Shown one piece after another: positions 8,055 to 17,728 of a DNA stretch of 55,188 nucleotides. The notes under the pieces were generated by a model. It was not told where the DNA came from. It saw only the letters and a program-made list of their open reading frames with translations, and searched no databases. Origin of the DNA: Pseudomonadota bacterium. GTDB lineage: Bacteria > Myxococcota_A > UBA9042 > GCA-2863065. The stretch is taken from the NCBI GenBank assembly GCA_947498315.1, contig CANMLD010000007.1, positions 1 through 55,188 of the forward strand, in the 5' to 3' direction. Each line of letters starts with the position of its first letter. Within the stretch, counting starts at the first letter, position 1. The position numbers were made by a program, and so were the translations under genes.

Positions 8055-9533
8055 TCACATTAGGGGAGAGAGGAGGTGGGCGAGCAGACGGGCTAGGCGT
8101 GTGCCGTAACCGACGTTTCTGACTTCGGCTTCCGTCAGCGGCTTGGTCTGACCGATATCGGCCAGGAAGTTCTCAGCCAAGATCCCGGTGAGCTCCGACC
8201 CGAACGCAAAGGCGTTGAGCTCGAAGTTCAGTTGGAAGGAGCGCGTATCGAGGTTGGCGGACCCGATGGTCCCGAGCCAGTCATCGACGAGTAACGTCTT
8301 GGCATGAACGAAGCCGTCACCGTAGCGATAGATCTTGACCCCCGCGTCGAGGAGCGTTGGAAAGAGTGCTTCGGACGCCAAGGCGACGAGGCGGCTGTCG
8401 TTCTTCACAGGCACGAGCACGCGGACATCGACGCCGCGTAAGGCCGCGGTGACGAGTGCTTCCTCCACCACGGGGTCCGGGAGGAAGTAGGGGTTGGTAA
8501 GCCAGATTCGTGTCCGAGCGAGGGCGATGGCCTGCACATGAAGCCGGTAGATCGGCCACCAGCGACGATCCGGGCCTGAGTCCACGATGAGGACCACATC
8601 ATTGCCCTTGTTCGACTCCATCCTCGGGAAGTACTTGTCGACTTCGAAGCGGGCCTCGTCGCTTGCCCAGCACCAGTCTTCGAGGAACGCGCGTTGCAGA
8701 CCGTAGACCGCCGGTCCCTCGATCCGCATGTGGGTGTCCCGCCACATGCCGACAGCCTCGTCCTTGCCGAGATATTCGTCGCCGATATTGATGCCGCCCG
8801 TGTAGCCCACCACACCGTCCGCGATGAGGAGCTTTCGATGGTTTCGGAAGTCGACGCGGCCGCCTTTGAAGAGCCTACGGAACCGAGACAAAGGCGAGAA
8901 GACGGCCGAATTCCCACCTGCATCGATGAGTGGCGAGAAGAAGTCGCTCGGGAGCCCCGACGAGCCGAAAGCATCAACCAGTACGCGGACTTCGACTCCA
9001 GCGCGGGCCCTCGCCACGAGACGGTCGCGGAAGTCGCGCCCGGTCTCGTCGTCGTTCCAGATGTAGAATTCGACATGGAGGTGCTTCTCCGCTGAGTCGA
9101 TGCTCTCTCGCATCGCTGCGTAGGCGTCCGCGGCGTTCAAGAGCACTTTGACGTCGTTGCCCTTGCTCGCCGGGATCGCGTCCATTCGAACCGCTAGGCG
9201 AACCGTCGGCTCAGTGCGCTCATCGAAGCCGCTCTCGCTTAGCCCTTCCTCCCGATATCGGTGCTTGGCCAACGCCGCGCCGCTCCTGTCGCGCAGTTTT
9301 CGACGGCGGCTGGCTTGGCGCCGCATGCGGGTGCGACCAAAGACGAAATACAGGAAGATCCCGATGATCGGCAGGGAGATGACGGTGAGCAGCCAAGCGA
9401 GCGTCGCGGAGGGCTGCCGACGCTCAATCAGGACGTAGCCGAAGATGACCACCAGCTCGACGACGAGAAGCAGCGTCCAGGGATTCTCGGCAAGCCAGGT
9501 CCAGGTCCCCATAGGGGGTGTGCTCCTCGTCAA
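8055..9533 (-). CDS. cls: Cardiolipin synthase (phospholipase D family)
   Basis: Joins two phosphatidylglycerols, or PG and PE, into cardiolipin at the inner membrane. The 492 residues show the standard layout: two N-terminal transmembrane helices (about 20-36 and 45-66, the PLDc_N region), then two HKD half-sites. The first is NHRKLLIADGVVGYTGG and the second is VHAKTLLVDDWLGTIGSAN, each followed by the conserved Asn/Asp region. The length is normal for bacterial ClsA-type enzymes. Downstream lies a hairpin region; upstream, 58 bp away, is the end of the DUF362 gene on the same strand. Confidence 0.96.
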   Translation of the reverse strand: MTRSTPPMGTWTWLAENPWTLLLVVELVVIFGYVLIERRQPSATLAWLLTVISLPIIGIFLYFVFGRTRMRRQASRRRKLRDRSGAALAKHRYREEGLSESGFDERTEPTVRLAVRMDAIPASKGNDVKVLLNAADAYAAMRESIDSAEKHLHVEFYIWNDDETGRDFRDRLVARARAGVEVRVLVDAFGSSGLPSDFFSPLIDAGGNSAVFSPLSRFRRLFKGGRVDFRNHRKLLIADGVVGYTGGINIGDEYLGKDEAVGMWRDTHMRIEGPAVYGLQRAFLEDWCWASDEARFEVDKYFPRMESNKGNDVVLIVDSGPDRRWWPIYRLHVQAIALARTRIWLTNPYFLPDPVVEEALVTAALRGVDVRVLVPVKNDSRLVALASEALFPTLLDAGVKIYRYGDGFVHAKTLLVDDWLGTIGSANLDTRSFQLNFELNAFAFGSELTGILAENFLADIGQTKPLTEAEVRNVGYGTRLARLLAHLLSPLM

Positions 9534-9591
9534 TGGAGCCCGCGTGGCTCAGCCGATCAGGTCGCCTGAGACCTGCCGGAAAAGGCCGGTC

Positions 9592-10746
9592 TCAGCCCAC
9601 CTTGAAGTGGTCGAGAGTGATCCGAGCGGCGTCGTTCGTGCCTAGACCCATCTTGGCCGCCGTGGCGATGTACTTTGGGAGGCGCGGCTTGTCGCGGAAC
9701 AGATCTTCCTCGACCGGCTTCATCCCCTTGGCCTTTCGGACTTTGTTCACCAGGGTAAGGATCGTCGCGTCCACGGCGACGGGATCTTCAGCGACCCAAA
9801 TCTGGTTCAGGAGCTGCCGGTGCCGCGCTTTGTCTTGAGGGCCGCCGTGATAGAGCAGCCGCACGCCGTCGACCAAAATGAGCTTCACCTTGTCGCGGAT
9901 CATCGGCTGGCTGTAGAGCCACGGGATCGCCGGGTCGCAGTTGCCGCGATGGAACTTCGGAACCACGGTGTAGTGACCCGGGTTGGCCTTGTTGGCCTCG
10001 CGCTCCGTGGTGGGCTTCACGACGCCCATCGCCATGTTCTTCATGGCGCCGGTCACGCCGGTGAGGTCGTGGTCTTTGGGTACACAGACGTTGAGCACGG
10101 CGTCCGCCCAGACGATGAGCTTCTCCCAGTGGAACTCGACTCTGTAGTCACCGTCCCGGTACTCCTGGAGCTTCGGGTCACGTCCTAGGTGATTGGTCAC
10201 CCAGATCGAGCCCGGCGAACGGCGCACGCGAAAGCGTCCCGTCTGCATTCGCGAGATGTACTGGTCGAAGACTCGGATGTCGTCTTTCGGGATGCCGCTC
10301 TCGTGAAGCAAGTCGCCGAGGTGCGCCGCCGTCTCTGGGTTCACCGATGAGTATGGGCTACCGAGGGTGTTGACCTTGATCGCGACCTTCTGACCTTTCT
10401 TGAAGTACTTCCGTACGGCCTCGACGGCGCTCTTCGTGCCGGCGTAGCGGCACAAGGCGGCGTCGATGAGGGTCTTCAACACGTCGGCGTCGATGGTCGT
10501 GGGTCCCGTCGTGACTCCGCTGTGCTCGGCCTGGACGATACGTGACTTGCTCGTCGGGCCCGCTGCAAACGCAGGAGCCGCCAACGTCGCTCCGATGACG
10601 GCAGCGCTCCCAGCGAGGAACTCGCGTCTAGACGCCCCACCGGGAAGTGCCGCGGTCTCGCCGATCCCGGCGTTGATAACGCTGGAGTCGACGTCTTGTC
10701 GCTGGTGCTGAGCACGCCCACCGCCAGTCAGTTCATCATTGAGCAT
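9592..10746 (-). CDS. Tat-exported DUF362 protein
   Basis: 384 residues. A long N-region leads to a twin-arginine signal, SRREFLAGSAAV, followed by an alanine-rich hydrophobic stretch ending APAFA. The mature part follows the DUF362 pattern: KKGQKVAIKVN, a central WADAVLNVCVPKDHDLTGVTG with GAMKNMAMG, and a C-terminal AEDPVAVDATILTLV. DUF362 proteins are poorly characterised and often sit beside redox or iron-sulfur functions; no extra ferredoxin domain is visible. The ATG lies 3 nt after the stop of the upstream M3 peptidase, with GGAG 7 nt before it, so translation is probably coupled. Confidence 0.87.
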   Translation of the reverse strand: MLNDELTGGGRAQHQRQDVDSSVINAGIGETAALPGGASRREFLAGSAAVIGATLAAPAFAAGPTSKSRIVQAEHSGVTTGPTTIDADVLKTLIDAALCRYAGTKSAVEAVRKYFKKGQKVAIKVNTLGSPYSSVNPETAAHLGDLLHESGIPKDDIRVFDQYISRMQTGRFRVRRSPGSIWVTNHLGRDPKLQEYRDGDYRVEFHWEKLIVWADAVLNVCVPKDHDLTGVTGAMKNMAMGVVKPTTEREANKANPGHYTVVPKFHRGNCDPAIPWLYSQPMIRDKVKLILVDGVRLLYHGGPQDKARHRQLLNQIWVAEDPVAVDATILTLVNKVRKAKGMKPVEEDLFRDKPRLPKYIATAAKMGLGTNDAARITLDHFKVG

Positions 10747-10749
10747 GGG

Positions 10750-12858
10750 TCACTCCGAGAGCCAAGCGCGGTAGGCGTCGAGCGAGTAAGGGCGTCCGAG
10801 AAAGTCTTGGACGAGATCGACAGAGTCCTTGAGACCCCCCGGCGCTAGGATCGTGTCAGCGTAGGCCTGCGCAGTCGCGCGATCCATGATGCCGGCCTTG
10901 GCGAAGCGACCGAAGAGGTCCTTGGCGATCATCAGGGACCACTGGTAGGTGTAGTACGCCGACGAGTAGCCGATGAGGTGTCCGAAATTGCAATAGATCC
11001 GGTCACCTGGGACGCGAGCATACGGCGAGAACTTCGCGAAGATCTCGTCGGAGAACGCTTCGAGGTCGACCTTGGCCGGATCACGCTCATGGAGGAAGTA
11101 GCTGTAAGCAGCGAAGAAGAGCTGACGCATCGTCTCGGCACCTTTGCCGAATTCGTCCGAGCGCCCCATCTTCTCCACGAGGCTCGCCGGGATGACCTCT
11201 CCGGTCTTCACGTGCTTTGCAAAACGGGCCAGCACCTCATGGGACCAGGCCCACTCTTCCAGGATCTGCGACGGCGCTTCGACGAAGTCCCACTCGACCG
11301 CGATGCCGCCGAGGTTCACGAACGACGCACGGCTCGCGAGGAGCTGGTGGAGAAGGTGGCCGAACTCGTGGAAGAAGGTCTCGACGTCCTGGTGCTCCAT
11401 CAGGGCGTCGCCCGTCGTCGGGTTCGGGAAGTTGCATACGAGAGAGGCGATCGGCAGGCGCCCCGTCGCGAGGCCGGTCTGTATTGGAAACATGGCCGCG
11501 TGTTTGTACTTGTCTTCGCGCGGGTGCATGTCCAGGTAGAACACGCCGAGCAGCTCGCCCTCCTTGTCGCCCTGCTGACCCGAGGCCGGCTTGCGGAGGC
11601 GATAGGCCTCGACGTCGGCGTGCCAAGTCGGGATGTCGGTGGCCCGTTCGAACGAGAGGCCAAAGAGCTCCGCGTAGGTATCGAGCACGCCGTTCTTCAC
11701 CGAAGCGTAGGGGAAGTACTGGCGCGTCTCCTGCGAGTCGTAGCCGTATTTCTCTTCGCGGACCACGTTCAGATAGTAGAAGCGATCCCAAACCGCGAAG
11801 CCGTCGGTCTTTGGGTCGTCCTTCTGCTTACGGGCGAGGAGCTCCGCTGTGTCGGCGGCCGAGCGGGGTCGTACGATGCCCTCGAGCTCCACTAGGAACT
11901 TCTCGATGACGTCTGTCGTCTTCACCATCTTGTCTTCAGCGTTGTAGGTCGCCCAGCTCGCATATCCGAGCAAAGTCGCGTACTCGCGCCGCAGCTTCAG
12001 CACTTCGGCCATGATGGCTTCGTTCTGAGGGTAGCCGCGAGCAGCGAAAGCGATCGCGAGCTGCTTTCTGAGATCGCCATCTTTGCAGTACGTGAGGAGA
12101 GGGATGTAGTCCGGATAGTCGGTGGAGATGCGGAGCTTCTCGCCCGCTTTCGGTCGGCGCGGCGCGATCCAGTCTTCCGGCATGCCCGCTAGGCGAGCCT
12201 CAGAGTCGATCTCCACGAAGCGAACGTCAGCTGACGCGTTCTTCTGGTACTCCTGCCCAAGGAGCACCATACGCTCGAAGATGTCCTTCAGCCGGTTACG
12301 CTCGGTCTCGTCTTGATCGACGCCGGACCGCTTGAACTCCCGGAGAATGAGGCGGTGGGCGCGCCGAGCCTCATCGGTTGCGGCGGCGTGGTCTTGTTTT
12401 GCCAGTGACTCGAAGATCGGGCGACTCATCACGACGTCATTGCCGAACTTCGCAAGACGCTGCTTACAGCCATCGGCGGCTGCACGCACGTCAGCGTCCG
12501 GACTTACCTGGAAGAGCAAAGCGGCCCAGCCGTTCGGCATGTCGAGCATGCGCATCAGCTCGTTGTAGTCCATCAGCGCTGACGTGGTCGCGTTGCCTGT
12601 CTCCAGAGCAGCTCGGAGCGTGCCTGCGTGAGCGAGCGCTGCATCGCACCACTCTGTGAACTGTGCCGCCGTGAACGTGGCAGGGATGAGGCTGTCGCCT
12701 GGAGTCTCGACTCCAGCTTCTCTCGTGGTTCCGTCGGTCGTGCGGTCACTCATTGCTGGCTTCTCCTCGGGCGCATTGACGACGGGGTCACTCTTGCCGT
12801 TGTTGGAGGCCGACGTGGCACACGCGGCGAGAGCGAAGAACAAAGGGATGGCGCGCAT
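10750..12858 (-). CDS. M3-family zinc oligopeptidase lipoprotein
   Basis: 702 residues. The short N-terminal signal FALAAC (Cys13) suggests an outer-membrane or periplasmic lipoprotein, whereas most M3 peptidases (thimet oligopeptidase, Dcp, OpdA) are cytosolic or periplasmic without lipid. A 40-residue Asp/Glu/Thr spacer follows. The catalytic motif HEFGH is at 497-501 and the third zinc ligand is likely Glu527 in FVEAPSQILEEW. The C-terminal helix cap YSSAYYTYQWSLMIAKDLF matches the family. It would trim short peptides outside the cytoplasm. It is transcribed away from the sigma-54 activator gene with 89 bp between. Confidence 0.93.
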   Translation of the reverse strand: MRAIPLFFALAACATSASNNGKSDPVVNAPEEKPAMSDRTTDGTTREAGVETPGDSLIPATFTAAQFTEWCDAALAHAGTLRAALETGNATTSALMDYNELMRMLDMPNGWAALLFQVSPDADVRAAADGCKQRLAKFGNDVVMSRPIFESLAKQDHAAATDEARRAHRLILREFKRSGVDQDETERNRLKDIFERMVLLGQEYQKNASADVRFVEIDSEARLAGMPEDWIAPRRPKAGEKLRISTDYPDYIPLLTYCKDGDLRKQLAIAFAARGYPQNEAIMAEVLKLRREYATLLGYASWATYNAEDKMVKTTDVIEKFLVELEGIVRPRSAADTAELLARKQKDDPKTDGFAVWDRFYYLNVVREEKYGYDSQETRQYFPYASVKNGVLDTYAELFGLSFERATDIPTWHADVEAYRLRKPASGQQGDKEGELLGVFYLDMHPREDKYKHAAMFPIQTGLATGRLPIASLVCNFPNPTTGDALMEHQDVETFFHEFGHLLHQLLASRASFVNLGGIAVEWDFVEAPSQILEEWAWSHEVLARFAKHVKTGEVIPASLVEKMGRSDEFGKGAETMRQLFFAAYSYFLHERDPAKVDLEAFSDEIFAKFSPYARVPGDRIYCNFGHLIGYSSAYYTYQWSLMIAKDLFGRFAKAGIMDRATAQAYADTILAPGGLKDSVDLVQDFLGRPYSLDAYRAWLSE

Positions 12859-12947
12859 GGGGCGCGGGTCTAGCAGTATGACGGGCGGGTTTCAAGTCGC
12901 GTGAACTCTCGCGCCCGACGCCGACGATTCGGGGCAGGACGAGCAGC

Positions 12948-14606
12948 GTGACAGGCCCTACGCGTCGAGCTAGTCTCCGACGGGTGGTGATGGACCCTCG
13001 CTGGCGTAACAAGGACACCTTTCAGGGCCTGGCGCCTGTCGGCCGAAGTGACCTTCGTAACGAGCTCGTTCTCACCATTGTCTGTCACCCCGACGTGGGG
13101 CGTGTCGGCGAGATCGCTCGGGTCGAAGGAACCCAAGGCATGGAGATCTCTCGACTGTCGCCTGAGTTCCGTGCGCCGCGGGCACCGTCTGCCGCCCGGC
13201 CCGAGCCGCTCGCCGACCCTCGCCTCAGCCGCAAGCCGCTCCGCCTTTGGGTCGATGGCGAGCGCGTACGCCTCGACCCAACGGGTACCGCCACGACCGT
13301 CGAGCTCGACGGGCGAGTCATCACGGCGATAGAGACGATCTCGCAGGACGCTGTAGAGCGGGGCGCCTTGATCTCGCTCGGTCGAAGTGTGGCCCTGCTG
13401 CTTCATCGCATCCCGGCGAGTCAGGTGCCTGGTTCCACATTCGGCGAGTCGGGTCGCCCCGCAGAGCATGGTCTCGTCGGAGCGAGCCCCGCGATCGAAC
13501 GCGTTCGGACCGAGCTCGAACGCGTCGCGGCGCTCGATGTGCCGGTCTTGCTACGCGGCGAGTCGGGTTCCGGCAAGGAACTGGTCGCGCGGGCGCTACA
13601 CGACGCCAGCCCGCGCGCCCGCCGGCCTTTCATTGCGATGAACATGGCCGCGATCTCAGCGTCGACCGCGGCGTCCGAGCTCTTCGGCCACGTGCGTGGC
13701 GCATTCACAGGGGCGACCCGGGACCACGACGGCTTCTTCGCACGGGCCGACGGCGGAACTCTCTTCCTTGACGAGATTGGGGAGACGCCCGCCGAGCTCC
13801 AGCCGATGCTCCTGCGTGTCCTCGAGACCGGCGAAGTGAGCGCCGTCGGGGCCACACGGACGCGTCGGGTCGACGTACGCGTCATCGCAGCCACGGACGC
13901 CGACCTCGAAGCCATGATCGGCCGCGACGTGCCCGGTGGCGGCTCGAAGCAATTTCGGGCGCCGCTGTTTCATCGGCTCGCGGGCTACACCATCACCATC
14001 CCCCCACTTCGCGACCGGCCAGATGACATCGCTCGCCTCTTCGTCGACTTTCTCCGAAAGGAGCTCATCGCGAACGGGGCCGAGGCCCGCCTCGAGCCTC
14101 CGGATGACGGCGAGCCCCCCTTCGTCCCGCCGGCACTGATCGACGAGCTTCTGCGTCATCGTTTCCCCGGCAACGTGAGAGAGCTGCGCAACTTGGCGCG
14201 ACAGCTGGCGATCTCGTCTCATGACGCCTCCGTCCTCCCCGTGCCCAACCTGACGCGCTCTGAGGCGCCTTCGTCCGCTTCCACGCCGTCACGACGCGTC
14301 GATGTGGGCGCCGCGAATCAGGCCGAGGCGCCCCGCCGGGCGAGCAAGGAGCCTCTAGACGACGACGCTCTTTTCGCGGCGCTCGAGGACAATGATTGGA
14401 AGCCGGGGCCGACGGCCGAGGCCCTCGGTATCAGCCGAACGACGCTCTACGCGTTCATCGACCGATCGCCCCGCGTGCGGAAGGCGCGCGACGTGACCGA
14501 TAGCGAGCTCGAGGCCGCCCTCGCCGTGGTGGCGGGCGATCTCGACCGAGCCGCCGCGTTGCTGAAAGTAAGCAAGCGGGGACTACAGCTTCGTATCAAG
14601 AGTTGA
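12948..14606 (+). CDS. Sigma-54-dependent activator, FHA-like N-terminus, tandem Fis-type HTH
   Basis: 552 residues from GTG; ATG at 12990 is an alternative start. Residues 1-165 look like a divergent FHA domain ([17 protein letters not shown] near its end), the usual sensor in myxobacterial activators. The AAA+ core has Walker A GESGSGKE (204-211), the sigma-54 contact loop GAFTGA (251-256), Walker [12 protein letters not shown], and the R-finger region [10 protein letters not shown] with [10 protein letters not shown]. The C-terminus holds two Fis/HTH_8-like helices in a row ([17 protein letters not shown], then [15 protein letters not shown]), where one is normal. The target is unknown; the malyl-CoA lyase-type gene starts 27 nt downstream. 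Confidence 0.93.
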   Translation: MTGPTRRASLRRVVMDPRWRNKDTFQGLAPVGRSDLRNELVLTIVCHPDVGRVGEIARVEGTQGMEISRLSPEFRAPRAPSAARPEPLADPRLSRKPLRLWVDGERVRLDPTGTATTVELDGRVITAIETISQDAVERGALISLGRSVALLLHRIPASQVPGSTFGESGRPAEHGLVGASPAIERVRTELERVAALDVPVLLRGESGSGKELVARALHDASPRARRPFIAMNMAAISASTAASELFGHVRGAFTGATRDHDGFFARADGGTLFLDEIGETPAELQPMLLRVLETGEVSAVGATRTRRVDVRVIAATDADLEAMIGRDVPGGGSKQFRAPLFHRLAGYTITIPPLRDRPDDIARLFVDFLRKELIANGAEARLEPPDDGEPPFVPPALIDELLRHRFPGNVRELRNLARQLAISSHDASVLPVPNLTRSEAPSSASTPSRRVDVGAANQAEAPRRASKEPLDDDALFAALEDNDWKPGPTAEALGISRTTLYAFIDRSPRVRKARDVTDSELEAALAVVAGDLDRAAALLKVSKRGLQLRIKS

Positions 14607-14633
14607 CTCCACGCCCCACAAGGGAGACCACCT

Positions 14634-15689
14634 GTGTCCATCACCAACCCGCGCGACTTCCTCCGCCCGCTCGCCGTCGGCGCCCCGGAGCCTCTGCGCC
14701 AGATCCCATTCCGTCCTTCCCGCATGATCCACTTCTTCGATCCATCCAACCCGAAGATGGCCGCCAAAGTGCCGGAGCTCGCGGAGAGCTGCGACGTCCT
14801 GCTCGGCAACCTCGAAGACGCCATCGCGTCGGACAAGAAGGAAGACGCGCGGGCGGGCTTCATCCGAATCGCCAGAGATACTGCCTTCGGGGACTGTCAG
14901 CTCTGGACCCGCGTGAACTCGCTCGATAGCCCGTGGGTCCTCGACGATCTGATTCAGATCGTCACCGAGGTAGGCCACAAGGTCGACGTCATCATGGTCC
15001 CGAAAGTCGAGGGGCCCGCTGACGTCCACTACGTCGACCGCCTGCTCGCGCAGCTCGAAGCACGCGCTCGCCTCACCCGGCCCATCCTCGTCCACGCCAT
15101 CCTCGAGACCGCGCTCGGCGTCGCCAACGTCGAGGCGATCGCGACCGCAAGCCCACGCATGCAGGGCATCTCGCTAGGACCGGCCGACCTTGCTGCGTCC
15201 CGTCGAATGAAGACGACGCGTGTCGGTGGAGGTCACCCCGCCTACATCGTGCGCTCCGATCCGGATCCACGGGCTCCAGACGCGCCACGGATGACCGCGC
15301 AGCAGGACCTCTGGCACTACACGATGGCTCGAATGGTCGACGCCTGCGCAGCCGCCGGAATATTGCCTTATTACGGGCCCTTCGGTGACATCAAGGACAT
15401 CATCGCCTGCGAAGACCAGTTCCGAAACGCCTTCTTGCTCGGTTGCGTTGGCGCCTGGTCGCTCCATCCGGTGCAGGTCGGGATCGCCCGCCGCGTCTTC
15501 AGCCCGCCCGCCGACGAGGTGCACTGGGCCCGTCGAGTCATCGACGCTATGGGCGACGGCACTGGCGCTGTGATGCTCGACGGGAAGATGCAGGATGACG
15601 CGACCGTGAAGCAGTGCCGCGTCATGATCGACCTGGCTCGTAGCCTGTCTGAACGCGATCCGGCGCTCCGCGAGAGCTACGGATTTTGA
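14634..15689 (+). CDS. HpcH/HpaI-family CoA-ester lyase (malyl-CoA lyase-like)
   Basis: 351 residues from GTG, with GGGAG 7 nt upstream. The citrate lyase beta-subunit/malyl-CoA lyase fold is seen in [15 protein letters not shown] (Mg-site acid), KVEGPADV, the active-site Glu in ILETALGV, and [10 protein letters not shown]. Enzymes of this type cleave or form L-malyl-CoA or beta-methylmalyl-CoA (glyoxylate plus acetyl- or propionyl-CoA). The length and the long insertion after [11 protein letters not shown] fit the Mcl-type branch better than short citrate lyases. It follows the sigma-54 activator by 27 nt and may be co-transcribed with it. The exact substrate cannot be read from sequence. 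Confidence 0.88.
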   Translation: MSITNPRDFLRPLAVGAPEPLRQIPFRPSRMIHFFDPSNPKMAAKVPELAESCDVLLGNLEDAIASDKKEDARAGFIRIARDTAFGDCQLWTRVNSLDSPWVLDDLIQIVTEVGHKVDVIMVPKVEGPADVHYVDRLLAQLEARARLTRPILVHAILETALGVANVEAIATASPRMQGISLGPADLAASRRMKTTRVGGGHPAYIVRSDPDPRAPDAPRMTAQQDLWHYTMARMVDACAAAGILPYYGPFGDIKDIIACEDQFRNAFLLGCVGAWSLHPVQVGIARRVFSPPADEVHWARRVIDAMGDGTGAVMLDGKMQDDATVKQCRVMIDLARSLSERDPALRESYGF

Positions 15690-15704
15690 TGCCGCAAGGC
15701 GTCG

Positions 15705-16820
15705 TCAGTCGAAACGAAGCGTGACCCACTCGCCGCGATCCGCCGGACCGCGGCAGCAGTGGAAGAGACGTGCATCCGGCTCGGCGATGACGACGGCGTT
15801 GGTGGCAGTCCCCTGGCCGTCCTCGGGATAGCGGTTCACGCTGTTCGTCCCATCCGAACGGTCTGAGAAGGCCGCCCTCAGGGTGGAGACCGACTGGTCC
15901 GTGCCGCTCAGGAGTCCGGTCAAGCGAGTTAGGCGCTGCACGCTCGATGCGGTCGGTGCCTGCCACTCACTCTCTACGATCCCGGCAGCTAGGCAGTGGT
16001 TCGTGCGGATGACCGCGCCCGCGCTAGCCTCGCGAGCGACCACCCGATCCGGGCTCGTCTCGAGCTCCACCGCCCGGCTTCCATCCGCCGCCCAGAAGGT
16101 GTGTGCCCCGGAACGCGGTGCGCTAGTGACCACGGCCATAGCTTCAGCCACGTTCGTGCAACGCAGCATTTTGTGGAGCACGTTGAGGTAGCCGACGCCC
16201 GGCTTCGACCCCCACGTCTTGATGTTCGTCGTCCCGACGGTGAGGCCGTGTTCGTTCATGCCAACGAGGGTCGGGCAGCCGGCAACCGTCACGGCCCATG
16301 AAGATGGACCGCCCGTCGGCCGACGGCGCACGCCTACCACGTAGTCGAGGTCTTCCGGGTTCAAGTCCCAGGTCTGACCCGCGAGCTGCCGACGTGCAAT
16401 CGTCGCCGAAGACGGGATGAGGGCCGAGCTGCACCCCTCCGCATCGGCCGAAGGTCCCCCGACGCTGCGGGTCGGGCCAGCACCCGCCAAGATCACGGCG
16501 TCCCGCATGTCCGTCATGTTGCCGGCGGTGAACAGCTCAACCGGGTCGACGCCCGCTGCTCGCGCCGTCGCTTCGTGTTCTTCGAACCCCGCCGCATCGA
16601 ACTCGCGAAAGATCGGATAGCTCTCCCGACCGACCGCGAGGAGCCCTTCGAGGTCGCCGGTCCCCGCATCGGCCGTGTACTGCGCCACGGCGGCGAAGCG
16701 CATGGGGACGAAGCGCGCGATGACGTCTCGTAGGGCCGTCCCGTAGGCGTGACCGAGCTCTCGAGGCGAGCCATGGACGTCGAACAGAGGAAGAATCAAT
16801 GAAGAGGAGGTCGCGAGCAT
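15705..16820 (-). CDS. C45-type acyltransferase/hydrolase (acyl-CoA:6-APA acyltransferase fold)
   Basis: 371 residues from ATG 16820; GTG 16838 is possible, and neither has a good ribosome site. Family C45 enzymes are Ntn-hydrolases that cut themselves before a cysteine, which becomes the nucleophile. The motif AEGCSSAL gives Cys130. Upstream is the family hallmark region SPRELGHAYG near the N-terminus, and downstream are GQTWDLNPE, GMNEHGLTVGTTN and TNHCLAAG, all typical. The natural substrate is open: amide-bond hydrolysis or transacylation of acyl peptides is likely. It converges on the malyl-CoA lyase-like gene with 15 bp between the stops. Confidence 0.88.
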   Translation of the reverse strand: MLATSSSLILPLFDVHGSPRELGHAYGTALRDVIARFVPMRFAAVAQYTADAGTGDLEGLLAVGRESYPIFREFDAAGFEEHEATARAAGVDPVELFTAGNMTDMRDAVILAGAGPTRSVGGPSADAEGCSSALIPSSATIARRQLAGQTWDLNPEDLDYVVGVRRRPTGGPSSWAVTVAGCPTLVGMNEHGLTVGTTNIKTWGSKPGVGYLNVLHKMLRCTNVAEAMAVVTSAPRSGAHTFWAADGSRAVELETSPDRVVAREASAGAVIRTNHCLAAGIVESEWQAPTASSVQRLTRLTGLLSGTDQSVSTLRAAFSDRSDGTNSVNRYPEDGQGTATNAVVIAEPDARLFHCCRGPADRGEWVTLRFD

Positions 16821-16887
16821 CAGGTGACAATACCACACGGCTCCACGGTGGCGATTGTTCTGTGACTCGCCAGAAGACGGGTTGGGA

Positions 16888-17250
16888 CTAGCCCGCGCAC
16901 TCTACCGCGCCGCCGCAACCCTCGTCCTCGCAGTCCGTGAAGCCGTCGCCATCGTCGTCAAGACCGCCCGTGCATGTGGTCTCGATGCAGCCGACGGCGC
17001 CCTTGCACGTCGGGTCGGCGCATCCCACGCGACCGTCGGCGTTCGTATCGATGGCTCCGGCGCAGTCTTCCTGAGTCAGCACCGCGATGTCATCGACGAA
17101 CCAGCCCGGACCCGCCGCTCCCGTCGAGCCCAAGGGCAGCAAGACCTCGAAGTAGGCCCCGACGACCAGATTCGGCGGGACTGACACCGTTCGGCGGATC
17201 CAGAGGCCCTGGTCCGTCGGGAGTGTTGGCGAGTACAGATCTCCCGCTGG
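16888..17250 (-). pseudogene. C-terminal remnant of a DGDG/Cys-rich secreted protein
   Basis: On the minus strand the frame reads like real protein from GDLYSPTLPTDQGLW through GPGWFVDDIAVLTQEDC to a tail with ADGRVGCADPTC and DDDGDGFTDCEDEGC, then a stop. Asp-Gly-Cys tails of this type are common at the ends of myxobacterial surface proteins and probably bind calcium. Upstream of about 17250 the same frame turns into nonsense, the reverse complement of the plus-strand remnant. The start and most of the gene are missing. Confidence 0.6.
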
Positions 17251-17665
17251 GCTCTCCTTCGACGGGTTCAACCTGCTCTCCCTCGAAGGGCTTCGGGTCA
17301 TGCGTCGCGAGCCGGCCAACCTCTTCATCACGGCGCAAACCGATGTCTTGCTCGACCCGCGCTACGCGAGTGCTCAGTACGTCGCCAAGCCCCCGTCGAC
17401 GCTGCGGTACCTGGCCTATACGTCAGGCCAGTTCATCGCGTGGGTCGGCACCGACTATGACGGTGCCGGGCTGCGAACCGAGCTCATCACCCTCAACGCC
17501 ATCAATCAGACGCAGAGCCCGGAGATCGGCCGCCTCAGCCTTTACATTGGGGCGTCTCACATCGTCGGCATTGAAGCGACCGGCACGACGTTGTGGCTCG
17601 CCGGGGCGGGGTCAGGTAACCCTGCGCTCGATGGGGGGACAGCCCACCGAAGATCGTCGAGGTGA
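17246..17665 (+). pseudogene. C-terminal remnant of a beta-propeller-like protein
   Basis: From about 17246 the plus-strand frame reads as natural protein: AGLSFDGFNLLSLEG, PSTLRYLAYTSGQFIAWVGT, then IGRLSLYIGASHIVGIEATG and a stop. The alternating hydrophobic strands with F-D-G-x-N and W-V/L turns resemble propeller blades of secreted proteins. An ATG at 17300 lies inside the domain with no ribosome site, so this is a fragment, not a gene start. It abuts the oppositely oriented remnant. Confidence 0.6.
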
Positions 17666-17728
17666 GCCTTGACTAGCCGCGACCCACTCTCGGCCATGCG
17701 CCGCCGTAGCTCGTTAGGGAGATTTCCC

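Larger units (their letters stand above)
16839..17668. other. Region without an intact gene; head-to-head gene remnants
   Basis: This 830-bp stretch holds two protein-like C-terminal fragments facing away from each other (described separately), joined near 17240-17250. No start with a ribosome site is seen for either. Other open frames here, such as a 232-codon plus-strand frame, are Arg/Ser/Pro-rich shadows. Confidence 0.6.

Noticed and set aside
10978-11895. 305-codon plus-strand frame opposite the M3 peptidase
   Set aside because: Antisense of a clear enzyme gene, with Glu/Val/Arg-rich translation and no domain.
16974-17672. 232-codon plus-strand frame in the remnant region
   Set aside because: Arg/Ser/Pro-rich, overlaps both better-supported remnants in another frame, no ribosome site.
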